Part shown: piece by piece, positions 25,889 through 38,051 of the stretch
Layout of the letters: every line of letters starts with the position of its first letter
Numbering within the stretch: position 1 is the stretch's first letter
Origin: Chromatiales bacterium
GTDB lineage: Bacteria; Pseudomonadota; Gammaproteobacteria; Chromatiales; Chromatiaceae
Assembly (NCBI GenBank): GCA_024762475.1
Contig: JANTHJ010000014.1
Coordinates: 1 to 43,674, forward strand
Direction: 5' to 3'
Length of the DNA stretch: 43,674 bases
Program-made: the position numbers and the translations under genes
The notes under the pieces: generated by a model
The model's database searches: none
Told to the model about the DNA's origin: nothing
The model's input: the letters and a program-made list of their open reading frames with translations, nothing else

Positions 25889-27309
25889 CCCGACTGCCCG
25901 ATGCCCCACGCTACGCGGCCGAGGCCATGGGGCGCATGCGCCGCCTGCACTTCATCGGCATCGGTGGTGCCGGAATGAACGGCATCGCCCAGGTGATGCT
26001 CAATCTCGGCTATGAGGTGAGCGGTTCGGACATGCGTGCCAACCAGGCGACCCAGCGGCTGGCCGATCAGGGCGCGCAGATCCGTATCGGGCATGCGCCG
26101 GAGAACGTGCGCGGCGCAGATGCGATCGTCATCTCCAGTGCGGTTACCGAGGAGAACCCGGAGGTGGTCGCAGCGCGCGAGGCACGCATCCCGGTGGTGC
26201 CGCGCGCCGAGATGCTGGCCGAGATCATGCGCTTCCGCTACGGCATCGCCGTGGCGGGCACCCATGGCAAGACCACGACCACCAGTCTGATCGCCAGCCT
26301 GCTCATCGAGGGCGGCCTCGACCCGACCTATGTGATCGGGGGCAGGCTCAATGCCGCCGGCAGCCACGCCCATCTGGGCGAGGGGGAGATCCTGGTGGCC
26401 GAGGCGGACGAGAGCGATGCCTCCTTCCTCTACCTGCAGCCGATGCTCGCGGTGGTGACCAACGTGGACGAGGACCACATGGCCACTTACGGCGGTGATT
26501 TCCAACGCCTGCGCGCCACCTTCCTCGAGTTCCTCCACCACCTCCCCTTCTATGGCGTGGCGGTGATCTGCGTGGACGACGAGAACGCCCGCGGCCTGCT
26601 GCCGGACGTGACCCGCCGCGTCATCACCTATGGGTTCAGCGAGGACGCCGACGTGCATGGCGAGCACCTGACCCAGGCAGGACCGCTGACCCGCTTCGAT
26701 GTGCGGCTGCCCGAGGGCGGGTCGATCGCAATCGAGCTCACCATGCCGGGGCGACACAACGCGTTGAATGCCCTGGCCGCGATTGCGGTGGGGAATGAGC
26801 TGGGCCTCGCCGCCGAGACCATGCAGCAGACCCTGGCACGTTTTCAGGGTATCGGCCGGCGCTTCCAGATGCGCGAATGCCGGTTCGGCGAGGGCAGCGT
26901 GATCCTGGTGGACGATTACGGTCATCATCCGCGGGAGCTCGAGGCGACCCTCTCGGCGGTGCGCGCGGGCTGGCCCGAGCGCCGGCTGGTACTGGCCTTT
27001 CAGCCGCACCGCTACAGTCGCACCCGCGACAGCTTCGACGACTTCGCCAGGGTCTTGAACGCGCCCGACGTGTTGGTGTTGACCGAGGTCTTTGCCGCCG
27101 GAGAGGCGCCGATCGCGGGGGCCGACGGGCGCGCCCTGGCGCGGGCCGTGCGCGCCCGGGGGCACATCGAACCGGTGTTCGTCGAGGACGTTCAGGAGTT
27201 GCCCTCGGCGCTCGAGGACCTGGTGCGCGACGGCGACATCGTGCTGGTCATGGGGGCGGGGAGTATCGGACAGGTGGCGGCCCAGCTGGCCGAGGGAGAA
27301 TGCCAGTGA
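25885..27309 (+). CDS. murC: UDP-N-acetylmuramate:L-alanine ligase
   Basis: 474 residues. [16 protein letters not shown] at the N-terminus binds the UDP substrate, [16 protein letters not shown] is the ATP site, and [10 protein letters not shown] and [14 protein letters not shown] are MurC signatures. It starts the cytoplasmic stem peptide by adding L-Ala. The start overlaps murG by 4 nt. Its TGA overlaps a GTG that starts the following small gene. Confidence 0.97.
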   Translation: MTRLPDAPRYAAEAMGRMRRLHFIGIGGAGMNGIAQVMLNLGYEVSGSDMRANQATQRLADQGAQIRIGHAPENVRGADAIVISSAVTEENPEVVAAREARIPVVPRAEMLAEIMRFRYGIAVAGTHGKTTTTSLIASLLIEGGLDPTYVIGGRLNAAGSHAHLGEGEILVAEADESDASFLYLQPMLAVVTNVDEDHMATYGGDFQRLRATFLEFLHHLPFYGVAVICVDDENARGLLPDVTRRVITYGFSEDADVHGEHLTQAGPLTRFDVRLPEGGSIAIELTMPGRHNALNALAAIAVGNELGLAAETMQQTLARFQGIGRRFQMRECRFGEGSVILVDDYGHHPRELEATLSAVRAGWPERRLVLAFQPHRYSRTRDSFDDFARVLNAPDVLVLTEVFAAGEAPIAGADGRALARAVRARGHIEPVFVEDVQELPSALEDLVRDGDIVLVMGAGSIGQVAAQLAEGECQ

Positions 27310-27476
27310 AACTGCACAACCAACAGACACAGGCGAAGCGGCAGCTGCACATGGGCTGCGGTGAGACGCTGGACCCGCAGATGCGCGAGTGGCTGCGTGG
27401 AAGGAGTCAGAAGCCTCGTGCTCCCCGCGAGGCCACGCCCGCGCAGCCTGCGCGCAAACCGGAGCGGGCAAGATGA
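27306..27476 (+). CDS. Small basic protein of unknown function between murC and murB
   Basis: A 56-residue open frame starts with GTG inside the murC stop (GTGA) and ends with a TGA that overlaps the murB ATG (ATGATG), so both junctions have the same coupling as the rest of the operon. GAGGGAG lies 7 nt before the GTG. The product is very basic: about nine Arg and four Lys, an N-terminal [14 protein letters not shown], one Cys (HMGCGETLD), and a Pro/Ala/Arg-rich tail, with no signal peptide or membrane helix. I do not recognise a family. Without it murC and murB would be separated by about 160 nt in an otherwise gap-free cluster. ATG at 27300 is an alternative start but is too close to the ribosome site. 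Confidence 0.6.
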   Translation: MKLHNQQTQAKRQLHMGCGETLDPQMREWLRGRSQKPRAPREATPAQPARKPERAR

Positions 27477-28369
27477 TGGCAGCGCGGGAAACGCCCATCC
27501 TGCGTGGCGAGCTGCGCCACGACGAGCCGCTGGCCCGATACACCAGCTGGAAGGTCGGGGGTCCGGCGCGTCAGTTCTATCGCCCGGCCGATGCCGAGGA
27601 TCTGGCGGTGTTCCTGCAGCAGCTGTCGGCCGACGAGCCGCTGCTGTGGCTCGGCCTGGGCAGCAATCTGCTGGTGCGCGACGGCGGTTTCCCCGGCACG
27701 GTCATCGCGCTCCAGGGCCGCCTCGCCGAGATCGAGGTCGCCGGCGAAGAGATCCATTGTGGTGCCGGCGCCTCGTGCGCCAAGGTGGCCCGCAGCGCGG
27801 CCCGCGCGGGTCTGACCGGCGCGGCCTTCCTGGCCGGAATCCCGGGGACCATGGGCGGGGCGCTGGCGATGAATGCCGGTGCCTTCGGCGGCGAGACCTG
27901 GGCGCATGTGGTGGAGGTGCAGACCATCGATCGCCGGGGCCGGATCCGGCGCCGCCTGCCCCAAGATTTCCAGGTCGCCTATCGCCAGGTGCAGGGGCCG
28001 CCGGGCGAGTGGTTCCTCTCGGCCCGCCTGCAACTGCGGCGAGGCGATGTCGAGGCCGAGCAGGCGCGGATCCGCGCCCTGCTGGAGCGACGTGCGGCAA
28101 CCCAGCCCACCGGCCTGCCCAGCGGGGGTTCCACCTTCCGCAACCCGCCCGGCGATCATGCGGCACGCCTGATCGAGGCGGCCGGGCTCAAGGGCTATCG
28201 CATCGGTGGCGCGGAGGTCTCGCCCAAGCATGCCAATTTCATCATCAACACCGGCAACGCCACGGCGGCCGACATCGAGGCCCTGATCTCGCATGTGCAG
28301 GCCGAGGTGGAGCGCCGCTTCGGGGTCCGGCTCGCGCCCGAGGTGCACAAGGTGGGGGTGGCGCAATGA
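27473..28369 (+). CDS. murB: UDP-N-acetylenolpyruvoylglucosamine reductase
   Basis: 298 residues. FAD-binding segments TSWKVGGPA, LGLGSNLLVRDGG and GIPGTMGGALAMNAGAFG are followed by LPSGGSTFRNPPGD, holding the catalytic Ser, and by the compact C-terminus KGYRIGGAEVSPKHANFIIN. The short form resembles the Bacillus-type (type II) MurB rather than the longer E. coli type. It reduces the enolpyruvyl group to form UDP-MurNAc. Two adjacent ATGs (27473, 27476) follow GGAG at 8 nt; the first is chosen. It overlaps ddl by 4 nt. Confidence 0.95.
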   Translation: MMAARETPILRGELRHDEPLARYTSWKVGGPARQFYRPADAEDLAVFLQQLSADEPLLWLGLGSNLLVRDGGFPGTVIALQGRLAEIEVAGEEIHCGAGASCAKVARSAARAGLTGAAFLAGIPGTMGGALAMNAGAFGGETWAHVVEVQTIDRRGRIRRRLPQDFQVAYRQVQGPPGEWFLSARLQLRRGDVEAEQARIRALLERRAATQPTGLPSGGSTFRNPPGDHAARLIEAAGLKGYRIGGAEVSPKHANFIINTGNATAADIEALISHVQAEVERRFGVRLAPEVHKVGVAQ

Positions 28370-29310
28370 GCGTCCAGGCGAGCGATTTCGGCCGGGTGGC
28401 GGTGCTCATGGGCGGCTGGAGCGCCGAGCGCGAGGTGTCCCTGGTGAGCGGTCGCGCCGTATTGGAGGGATTGAGATCCCGCGGGGTGGATGCCGAGGGC
28501 ATCGACTTCGATCGCGATCTGCTGCAGGTGCTGCGCGCCGGTGGCTATCAGCGGGTATTCAACGTGGTCCACGGGCGTGGCGGAGAGGATGGCCAATTGC
28601 AGGGGCTGCTGGACATCGCTGGCATTCCCTACACCGGATCCGGGGTGCTGGGGTCGGCGCTGTCCATGGACAAGTACCGGACCAAGCTGGTGTGGCAGGC
28701 GCTGGGGCTGCCCACGCCCGCCTTCGCGGCGCTCGATGACGAACAGGATCTCGCCCGCGCAGCGGCGTTGGGCTTTCCGCTGATGGTCAAGGCCGCCCTG
28801 GAGGGCTCGAGCATCGGCGTCTACCGGGTCGATGACGAGGCGGGGCTGCGCGAGGCCTGGCAGGCGGCTGCGGCCTGCGACAGTCATGTGATGGCGGAGC
28901 GGTGCATCCTCGGTAGCGAATACACCGCCTCGATTCTGGGCGAGCGGGCGCTGCCGCTGATCCGTCTGGAGACGCCCCGTGAGTTCTATGACTACGAAGC
29001 CAAGTACCAGGCGGACGACACCCGCTATCACATTCCCTGCGGCCTCGAGCCGGCCGAGGAGCAGGCCCTGCAGGGACTCTCGCTGCAGGCCTTCGCCGCG
29101 GTCGGCGCCGGCGGCTGGGGCCGGGTGGACCTGATGCGTGACGAAACGGGGCAGCCCTGGCTGATCGAGGTGAACACGGTGCCGGGTATGACCGACCACA
29201 GTCTGGTGCCGATGGCGGCCCAGGCGGTGGGCATCGATTTTTCCGAACTGGTCTGGCAGATCCTGGCCCAGACACTGGAGGTGTGCCATGGCGGCCAACA
29301 AGCCGGCTAG
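28366..29310 (+). CDS. ddl: D-alanine:D-alanine ligase
   Basis: 314 residues, ATP-grasp fold. VLMGGWSAEREVSLVSG at the N-terminus, FNVVHGRGGEDGQLQG, YTGSGVLGSALSMDK, and the C-terminal GWGRVDLMRD...EVNTVPGMTDHSLVP are DdlB signatures. It makes the D-Ala-D-Ala dipeptide used by MurF. The start overlaps murB; the long frame reaching upstream to 27361 is a murB shadow. It overlaps ftsQ by 23 nt. Confidence 0.96.
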   Translation: MSVQASDFGRVAVLMGGWSAEREVSLVSGRAVLEGLRSRGVDAEGIDFDRDLLQVLRAGGYQRVFNVVHGRGGEDGQLQGLLDIAGIPYTGSGVLGSALSMDKYRTKLVWQALGLPTPAFAALDDEQDLARAAALGFPLMVKAALEGSSIGVYRVDDEAGLREAWQAAAACDSHVMAERCILGSEYTASILGERALPLIRLETPREFYDYEAKYQADDTRYHIPCGLEPAEEQALQGLSLQAFAAVGAGGWGRVDLMRDETGQPWLIEVNTVPGMTDHSLVPMAAQAVGIDFSELVWQILAQTLEVCHGGQQAG

Positions 29311-30091
29311 GCGCGGTAGTCCCCGCAAGGCCATTGGCGGCGGCGCGGCGCGCCGGGTGCTGCTATGGATCGCGCCTCTGCTGTTCCTGGGGGGGCTCGG
29401 GTACGCGGGTTACCGCTACCTGGACGCCCCTGGCCGCCTGCCGCTGCGGGTGGTCAGTATCACCGGCGGCTTCACCTATCTCGATCAGGCGCAGATCAGA
29501 AAACGCATGGCGGGGGCGATCGAGGGGGGCTTCCTGGGCGTGGATATGGAGAAAGTGCGTGCCGCGGTGCTGGCGCTGCCCTGGGCCGCGGAGGTGAGTG
29601 TGCGCAGGGTCTGGCCCGATACCCTGCGCCTGCATGTGGTCGAGCAGGTTCCCCTGGGCTACTGGAATCAGTCTGCACTGGTGAATCTGCAGGGCCGGGT
29701 GTTTCGCCCCGCCCGGCTTCCGCAATTCGAGGGGCTGCCGCGGTTGCGCGGAGAGGATGACAAGGCGCCGGAAGTCGCGGCCTTCTATTTGCAGCTGCAG
29801 ACCGGCGAGTTGCCCGATGGCCTGCGGGTGGCGGAGGTGGACCTGAACCGGCGCGGCGAGTGGCGGGTGGTATTCGATGATGGTCTGGCGCTGATGCTCG
29901 GTCAGAACGACGAGGGCCTGCCCCGTCGTCTCAAGCACTTCGTCCGCACCTACCCGCTGTTGGCGCGACGTCAGGGGCGACTGCCCCGGCGCATCGACAT
30001 GCGATATGAACACGGATTCGCCGTGGAATGGCGACCAGTGGACGACGAAACACAGGCGGCGACGGCCGTCGCCAGGACAGGTGACAGCTGA
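29288..30091 (+). CDS. ftsQ: Cell division protein FtsQ
   Basis: 267 residues: basic cytoplasmic end, one membrane helix (VLLWIAPLLFLGGLGYAGY, about 24-42), a POTRA domain beginning LRVVSITGGFTYLDQAQIRKRM and the FtsQ beta domain with PWAAEVSVRRVWPDTLRLHVVEQVPLGYWN. FtsQ anchors the FtsQLB subcomplex of the divisome. It shares one base with the ftsA start. Confidence 0.96.
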   Translation: MAANKPARRGSPRKAIGGGAARRVLLWIAPLLFLGGLGYAGYRYLDAPGRLPLRVVSITGGFTYLDQAQIRKRMAGAIEGGFLGVDMEKVRAAVLALPWAAEVSVRRVWPDTLRLHVVEQVPLGYWNQSALVNLQGRVFRPARLPQFEGLPRLRGEDDKAPEVAAFYLQLQTGELPDGLRVAEVDLNRRGEWRVVFDDGLALMLGQNDEGLPRRLKHFVRTYPLLARRQGRLPRRIDMRYEHGFAVEWRPVDDETQAATAVARTGDS

Positions 30092-31326
30092 TGGTCAAGA
30101 AGGCGGACAAGAACATCATCGTGGGACTCGATATCGGCACCTCCAAGGTGGTGGCCATCGTCGGCGAGGTGAGGGAGGACAACAGCATCGAGATTATCGG
30201 GCTGGGGTCCCATCCCTCGCGCGGGCTGAAGAAGGGCGTGGTGGTGAACATCGAGTCCACTGTCCAGTCGATTCAGCGTGCGGTGGAAGAGGCGGAGCTG
30301 ATGGCCGGAGTCGAGATCGATTCGGTCTACGCCGGCATCGCGGGGAGTCATGTGGCCAGCCTGAACTCGCACGGCATCGTGGCCATCAAGGACGGTGAGG
30401 TGACCCATGCCGATGTCGACCGGGTGATCGACGCGGCGCGTGCCGTACCCATCCCGGCGGATCAGAAGATCCTGCATATCCTTCCGCAGGAATTCATCAT
30501 CGACAACCAGGAGGGCATCCACGACCCGGTGGGCATGTCCGGGGTGCGCCTGGAGGCGCGGGTGCATATGGTCACCGGTTCGGTGAGTGCGGCGCAGAAC
30601 ATCATCAAATGCGTGCGCCGTTGCGGCCTGGAGGTCGAGGACCTGATCCTGGAGCAACTGGCCTCCAGCTACTCGGTGCTGGAAGAGGACGAGAAGGATC
30701 TGGGTGTGTGTCTGGTGGATATCGGCGGCGGGACCACCGACATCGCGGTCTTCACCGGCGGGGCGATCCGTCATACCGGGGTGATTCCCATCGCGGGTGA
30801 CCAGGTGACCAACGACATCGCCGTGGCCTTGCGCACCCCCACCCAGCACGCCGAGGACATCAAGCTGCGCTATGCCTGCGCACTGACCCAGCTGGCCAGT
30901 CCCGATGAGAGCATCGAGGTGCCGAGCATCGGCGACCGGCCGCCACGGCGGCTCAGCCGCCAGACCCTGGCAGAGGTGGTCGAGCCGCGCTACGAGGAAT
31001 TGCTGAACCTGATCCAGGCCGAGCTGCGGCGCTCCGGCTTCGAGGACCTGGTGGCGGGTGGCGTGGTGATGACCGGCGGCAGTTCCAAGATGGAAGGGGT
31101 CATCGACCTGGCAGAAGAGGTGTTTCACATGCCGGTAAGACTGGGGGTTCCCCAGTATGTGACCGGACTGGTGGAGGTGGTGCGCAACCCCATCCATGCA
31201 ACGGGGGTGGGGCTGTTGCTGTTCGGGCACCGCAACCGGGCGGTGAGGGTGCCCGAGATGGCGGGCGGTGGTGGTTTCAAATCGGTCTGGAACCGGATGA
31301 AGAGCTGGTTCCATGGAAATTTCTGA
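30091..31326 (+). CDS. ftsA: Cell division protein FtsA
   Basis: 411 residues of the actin/Hsp70 superfamily. Nucleotide-binding motifs VGLDIGTSKVVAIV, VDIGGGTTDIAVF and VVMTGGSSKMEGV are intact, as is the SHI-2-type insert domain typical of FtsA. The end, FKSVWNRMKSWFHGNF, is the conserved amphipathic membrane-targeting helix. FtsA tethers FtsZ to the membrane and recruits later division proteins. It is followed by 63 nt before ftsZ. Confidence 0.97.
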   Translation: MVKKADKNIIVGLDIGTSKVVAIVGEVREDNSIEIIGLGSHPSRGLKKGVVVNIESTVQSIQRAVEEAELMAGVEIDSVYAGIAGSHVASLNSHGIVAIKDGEVTHADVDRVIDAARAVPIPADQKILHILPQEFIIDNQEGIHDPVGMSGVRLEARVHMVTGSVSAAQNIIKCVRRCGLEVEDLILEQLASSYSVLEEDEKDLGVCLVDIGGGTTDIAVFTGGAIRHTGVIPIAGDQVTNDIAVALRTPTQHAEDIKLRYACALTQLASPDESIEVPSIGDRPPRRLSRQTLAEVVEPRYEELLNLIQAELRRSGFEDLVAGGVVMTGGSSKMEGVIDLAEEVFHMPVRLGVPQYVTGLVEVVRNPIHATGVGLLLFGHRNRAVRVPEMAGGGGFKSVWNRMKSWFHGNF

Positions 31327-31389
31327 GGCGGGATCGTGGTGAATCCGTTTCGGGTGTGTTGAACAAGCGGGACAATCGGAGGACGAGTC

Positions 31390-32577
31390 ATGTTTGAATT
31401 GATGGATGTAGACAGCCAGAGTGCAGTGATCAAGGTGGTCGGCGTCGGAGGGGGCGGCGGCAACGCCGTCAATCACATGCTCCGGTCGACCATCGAGGGC
31501 GTGGAGTTCATCTGTGCCAATACCGATGCCCAGGCGCTGGCCAGCACCGAGGTGCGCACGGCCCTGCAGCTGGGCTCCAACATCACCCGTGGATTGGGTG
31601 CCGGGGCCAACCCGGAGCGCGGCTATGAGGCCGCCATGGAAGACCGCGACCGGATCGCCGAGTCGATCGAGGGCGCGGACATGGTGTTCATCACCGCCGG
31701 CATGGGCGGCGGAACCGGCACGGGTGCAGCCCCGGTGGTGGCCGAGGTGGCCAAGGAGCTGGGCATCCTGACCGTGGCGGTGGTCACCAAACCCTTTGGT
31801 TTCGAGGGGCCCAAGCGGATGAAGGTGGCCGAGGCAGGCATCAGGGCGCTGACCGAGAACGTGGATTCACTGATCACCATTCCCAACGAGAAGCTGGTGC
31901 CGGTGCTGGGCAAGAACATGGCGCTGACCGAGGCCTTCAAGGTGGCCAACGACGTGCTGCTCAACGCGGTGCAGGGGATCGCCGAACTGATTACCAAGCC
32001 GGGTCTGATCAACGTCGACTTCGCCGACGTGCGCACCGTGATGTCCGAGATGGGCGTGGCCATGATGGGTACCGGTCAGGCCACTGGCGAGGACCGGGCC
32101 CGCGAGGCGGCCGAGCTGGCGATCCGCAGCCCACTGCTGGAGGATGTCAACCTGTCCGGCGCGCGCGGCCTGCTGGTCAACATCACCGCCGGCATGGACA
32201 TGTCGCTGGGCGAGTTCGACGAGGTCGGCAGCACCATCCGCGAGTTCGCCCGCGAGGACGCCACCATCGTGGTGGGCACGGTGCTGGACTCCGACCTGGT
32301 CGACGAGATCCGGGTTACCGTGGTTGCTACCGGGCTCGGTGCCGACGAGGAGGTGATCGAGCCTGCACCCCAACCGGTGGACCTGCAGCCGGTGCGGGTG
32401 GCGAACGGTGAGCCGTTGGCAAATGAGGCGGTGGCCGGTGACAAGTATGCTGATCTGGATGTCCCGACAGCGGTGCGCAAGCAGGCGGAGAACCGCAAGG
32501 GGTATGTCGATGCCGCCACCCGCCAGGACATGGAATATCTTGATATTCCGGCCTTTCTGCGGCGCCAGGCGGACTGA
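31390..32577 (+). CDS. ftsZ: Cell division GTPase FtsZ
   Basis: 395 residues. Tubulin signature [12 protein letters not shown] near residue 105, N-terminal [14 protein letters not shown], and a variable linker leading to the C-terminal peptide [13 protein letters not shown] that binds FtsA and ZapD (zapD is near the right end of the window). ATG at 31390 follows a strong GGAGGA. It is the first gene in the cluster with a real intergenic gap, so the own ribosome site should support high expression. Confidence 0.98.
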   Translation: MFELMDVDSQSAVIKVVGVGGGGGNAVNHMLRSTIEGVEFICANTDAQALASTEVRTALQLGSNITRGLGAGANPERGYEAAMEDRDRIAESIEGADMVFITAGMGGGTGTGAAPVVAEVAKELGILTVAVVTKPFGFEGPKRMKVAEAGIRALTENVDSLITIPNEKLVPVLGKNMALTEAFKVANDVLLNAVQGIAELITKPGLINVDFADVRTVMSEMGVAMMGTGQATGEDRAREAAELAIRSPLLEDVNLSGARGLLVNITAGMDMSLGEFDEVGSTIREFAREDATIVVGTVLDSDLVDEIRVTVVATGLGADEEVIEPAPQPVDLQPVRVANGEPLANEAVAGDKYADLDVPTAVRKQAENRKGYVDAATRQDMEYLDIPAFLRRQAD

Positions 32578-32623
32578 TGTGGTGGGGCCGGCTTGGCGTT
32601 GTCGCTTGAATGTGACAGAAAAA

Positions 32624-32652
32624 TTGCCGAGAATAGGGGAAATCCCTAGTAG
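32624..32652 (+). promoter_or_regulatory. Possible promoter for lpxC
   Basis: TTGCCG (32624-32629), a 17-nt spacer and TAGTAG (32647-32652) lie in the 153-nt ftsZ-lpxC gap. The -35 is fair and the -10 weak (an overlapping TAGTAT has a 20-nt spacer). Confidence 0.35.
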
Positions 32653-32730
32653 TATCCGGGGCCAACGGAGGTCTGCCCGCTGCCATAACCGGTGGTGGGC
32701 CGGCCGCTCATTCTGCGGAGCAATGACGCA

Positions 32731-33642
32731 ATGATCAGGCAGCGTACGCTGAAAAACGTGATCCGGGCGACCGGTGTGGGCCTGCACACCGGGGAGAAGG
32801 TCTATCTGACCCTCCGCCCGGCTGCTCCGGATACAGGGATCGTGTTCCGACGGGTCGATCTGGACGAGCCGGTGGACATACCGGCGCGGGCAGAATATGT
32901 GGGGGATACGCGCCTCTCCACCACGCTGGAGCGTGATGGCGTTCGAATATCCACGGTCGAGCACCTGCTGTCCGCCTTTGCGGGTTTGGGGGTGGATAAC
33001 GCCTATGTGGATGTCAGTGCCGCCGAGGTGCCCATCATGGACGGCAGCGCCGGGCCGTTCGTGTTCCTGATCCAGTCCGCCGGGGTCGAGGAGCAGAACG
33101 CCGCGAAGCGCTACATCCGTATCCTCGAATCGATCGAGGTGAGCGATGGCGATAAGGTGGCACGCTTCGATCCCTTCGAGGGCTTCAAGGTGCGCTTCGG
33201 CATCGACTTCGATCATCCCGCCTTCGAGAGCCGGCTCAACGAGGCAGAGATGGATTTCTCCTCTACCTCCTTCGTCAAGGAGGTAAGCCGGGCGCGGACC
33301 TTCGGTTTCCTACGGGATATCGAGACCCTGCGGGAGAATGGCCTGGCCCTCGGCGGGAGCATGGAAAATGCTATCGTGGTGGACGATTTCCGGATTCTCA
33401 ACGAGGACGGGTTGCGCTACCAGGATGAGTTCGTCAAGCACAAGATCCTCGATGCCATTGGCGACCTGTACCTGCTCGGACACAGCCTGATCGGGGCCTT
33501 TAGCGGCTACAAGTCGGGGCATGCGCTGAATAACCGCCTGCTGAAAGAGCTGGTGGCGCGCGAAAGTGCCTGGGAAGAGGTCACCTTCGAAAACGAGGGG
33601 GCTGCGCCGATTTCTTACATGAAGCCGATCCAGGCCTCCTGA
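32731..33642 (+). CDS. lpxC: UDP-3-O-acyl-N-acetylglucosamine deacetylase
   Basis: 303 residues. Zinc and catalytic residues are in [14 protein letters not shown] (Glu77, His78) and [18 protein letters not shown] (His and Asp near 237-241). LpxC performs the committed step of lipid A synthesis. ATG at 32731 has GGAG 10 nt upstream and gives the standard [15 protein letters not shown] start. It converges on dciA with a 6-nt gap and no visible terminator. Confidence 0.98.
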   Translation: MIRQRTLKNVIRATGVGLHTGEKVYLTLRPAAPDTGIVFRRVDLDEPVDIPARAEYVGDTRLSTTLERDGVRISTVEHLLSAFAGLGVDNAYVDVSAAEVPIMDGSAGPFVFLIQSAGVEEQNAAKRYIRILESIEVSDGDKVARFDPFEGFKVRFGIDFDHPAFESRLNEAEMDFSSTSFVKEVSRARTFGFLRDIETLRENGLALGGSMENAIVVDDFRILNEDGLRYQDEFVKHKILDAIGDLYLLGHSLIGAFSGYKSGHALNNRLLKELVARESAWEEVTFENEGAAPISYMKPIQAS

Positions 33643-33648
33643 TCGTGC

Positions 33649-34167
33649 TCAGCGCTTTCGCAGGGTGGTGGCCAGGCGCTGTAGCGCCTGTCCCAGTGAG
33701 TCCCCGTCGAGGGTGCGAGCTGTCTCCTCGACGCTTTGTGCTGCGATCGTCGAGCCGGGCGGGCGAGGACGGGGCCGGCTATTGAAACTTCGTGCGGGGC
33801 CAGTGCGGCCTTGCTGAGCGACCTGGACTTTGATGTTGGCAAGCCCCGGGTGCCGTCTGCGCAGCTCGCTCAAGAGCTGAGGTACCATGTAGCGCAGGCG
33901 GGACGCCCAGATGGGGGAATCACATAGCAGGTGAATCGACCCCTTGTCCTGGCCGACGCTGGTACAGTGCGGCGCTATTTCGGTCGGGAGGAGCTCGCGA
34001 ATCTGCCCCAGCAACGCCTGCCGCTCGCGGATCGCCCTGTCGAGAACGGCCAATTGTGGCTGGGTCTGCAGCAGTTTTGCGACCGGTTTGGGTTTTTTGC
34101 TCACGGGAAGGGTATCCGGGGGTGTGGGAATTTGCAGGGAAGACACCGATTCACTAAAGATAGTCAT
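33649..34167 (-). CDS. dciA: DciA-like protein (DUF721), replicative helicase loader family
   Basis: 172 residues. The DUF721 domain spans about 40-110 (LDRAIRERQALLGQIRELLP...LLCDSPIWASRLRYMVPQLLSELRRRH), followed by a basic, proline/arginine-rich C-terminal region that is probably flexible. DciA helps load DnaB helicase in bacteria that lack DnaC/DnaI. Its antisense position between lpxC and the M23 peptidase is common in gammaproteobacteria. The first 30 residues are weakly conserved; a GTG at VSKKPKP is an alternative start. Confidence 0.85.
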   Translation of the reverse strand: MTIFSESVSSLQIPTPPDTLPVSKKPKPVAKLLQTQPQLAVLDRAIRERQALLGQIRELLPTEIAPHCTSVGQDKGSIHLLCDSPIWASRLRYMVPQLLSELRRRHPGLANIKVQVAQQGRTGPARSFNSRPRPRPPGSTIAAQSVEETARTLDGDSLGQALQRLATTLRKR

Positions 34168-34205
34168 CCGGAGGCCGAGAACCTTGGAAAGAGGGGCTCA
34201 ATGAC

Positions 34206-35129
34206 ATGAACATTATCCTGCTTTCGAGCTTTTGCAAGAAGAAGGGCAGCATCGACATCTGTGTGCCTGGGGCCATGGCCTGGGTGGTGCCGGGCGTTGC
34301 GCTGTTCTCCGCCTTGCTGTTGTGGGCGGGATACGAGCTGGGCAGTTGGCGTACGGCCCAGGCACGCGATACGGCCGCCACGGCCGAGTTGCAGGAGACG
34401 ATAGCGAGCGAGCGCCGCGATCTGGCGATAGCCAAGTCTGAACAACAGGCCAATCTGGATGCGCTGGCCCTGCGGGTGGCGCGTCTTCAGGCGCACCTGA
34501 TGCGACTCGATGCCCTCGGAGAGCGGCTGGCCAGCCAAGGCAAGCTGGATCGGAAGGAATTCGATTTTTCGGCCGAGCCCGCGCAGGGTGGGGCAGAGGA
34601 CGAGGTGGTCGGCTCGTTGAGCGCCGACGAGATTGCGCAGTCCCTGGGCAAGATCGACCGCCTCCTTACCGATCGGGAGGAGAAGCTGCGGATGCTCGAG
34701 GCCCAGCTGGTCAACCGCAAGCTGATTCGCGAGACATCGCTTTCGGGCCGCCCAGTGGCGCACGGCTGGATTTCGTCCACTTTCGGTCGCCGGACCGATC
34801 CCATTACCGGCAAGAAGGCCTATCATCACGGTCTTGACTTCGCCGGCAAGGCGGGCGAGCCGGTGCACACGGTAGCCGCGGGTGTGGTGGTGCGTTCGGA
34901 GAAGGGCAAGGGCTTCGGCAATCTGGTCGAGATCCGTCATCCCGATGGCTATACCACTATCTATGCCCATAACAAGAAGAACCTGGTATCCGAGGGTGAT
35001 GTCGTCGCCAAGGGTCAGGTGGTCGCCCTGCTCGGGAATACCGGTCGTTCCACCGGTCCGCACGTGCATTTCGAGGTCCATCACCAGGGCAAACTGGTCG
35101 ATCCGAAGCGCTATATTCGCGCCCCCTGA
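34206..35129 (+). CDS. M23-family (LytM) peptidoglycan endopeptidase
   Basis: 307 residues: a membrane helix near the N-terminus (AMAWVVPGVALFSALLLWAGYEL), a long coiled-coil periplasmic region, then an M23 domain with HHGLDFAGKAGEPV, YAHNKKNLVSEGDVV and GPHVHFEVHHQG. The zinc ligands (first His and Asp, then HxH) are present, so it should be an active endopeptidase rather than a degenerate amidase activator such as EnvC. GAGGGG lies 9 nt before the ATG. It is divergent from dciA and precedes secA. Confidence 0.93.
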   Translation: MNIILLSSFCKKKGSIDICVPGAMAWVVPGVALFSALLLWAGYELGSWRTAQARDTAATAELQETIASERRDLAIAKSEQQANLDALALRVARLQAHLMRLDALGERLASQGKLDRKEFDFSAEPAQGGAEDEVVGSLSADEIAQSLGKIDRLLTDREEKLRMLEAQLVNRKLIRETSLSGRPVAHGWISSTFGRRTDPITGKKAYHHGLDFAGKAGEPVHTVAAGVVVRSEKGKGFGNLVEIRHPDGYTTIYAHNKKNLVSEGDVVAKGQVVALLGNTGRSTGPHVHFEVHHQGKLVDPKRYIRAP

Positions 35130-35143
35130 GTCCCTCCCCTAAG

Positions 35144-35173
35144 TTGTGCCAGCCGTGGCGCAGGGCGTATAGC
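35144..35173 (+). promoter_or_regulatory. Possible promoter for secA
   Basis: TTGTGC (35144-35149), an 18-nt spacer and TATAGC (35168-35173) lie in the 111-nt gap before secA. Matches are moderate. No SecM-like reading frame is seen in the leader. Confidence 0.4.
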
Positions 35174-35240
35174 CGTGCGCCTGTTCGTCATTGGGGTATC
35201 ATTCGGCCTCCCGGGCCGCCCCATCACTTAGGTTTCTTTC

Positions 35241-38050
<2,810 letters not shown>

Positions 38051-38051
<1 letters not shown>

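Noticed and set aside
27361-29310. 649-codon frame as a MurB-Ddl fusion
   Set aside because: The first half is in the wrong frame for murB. murB and ddl are separate genes with a 4-nt overlap.
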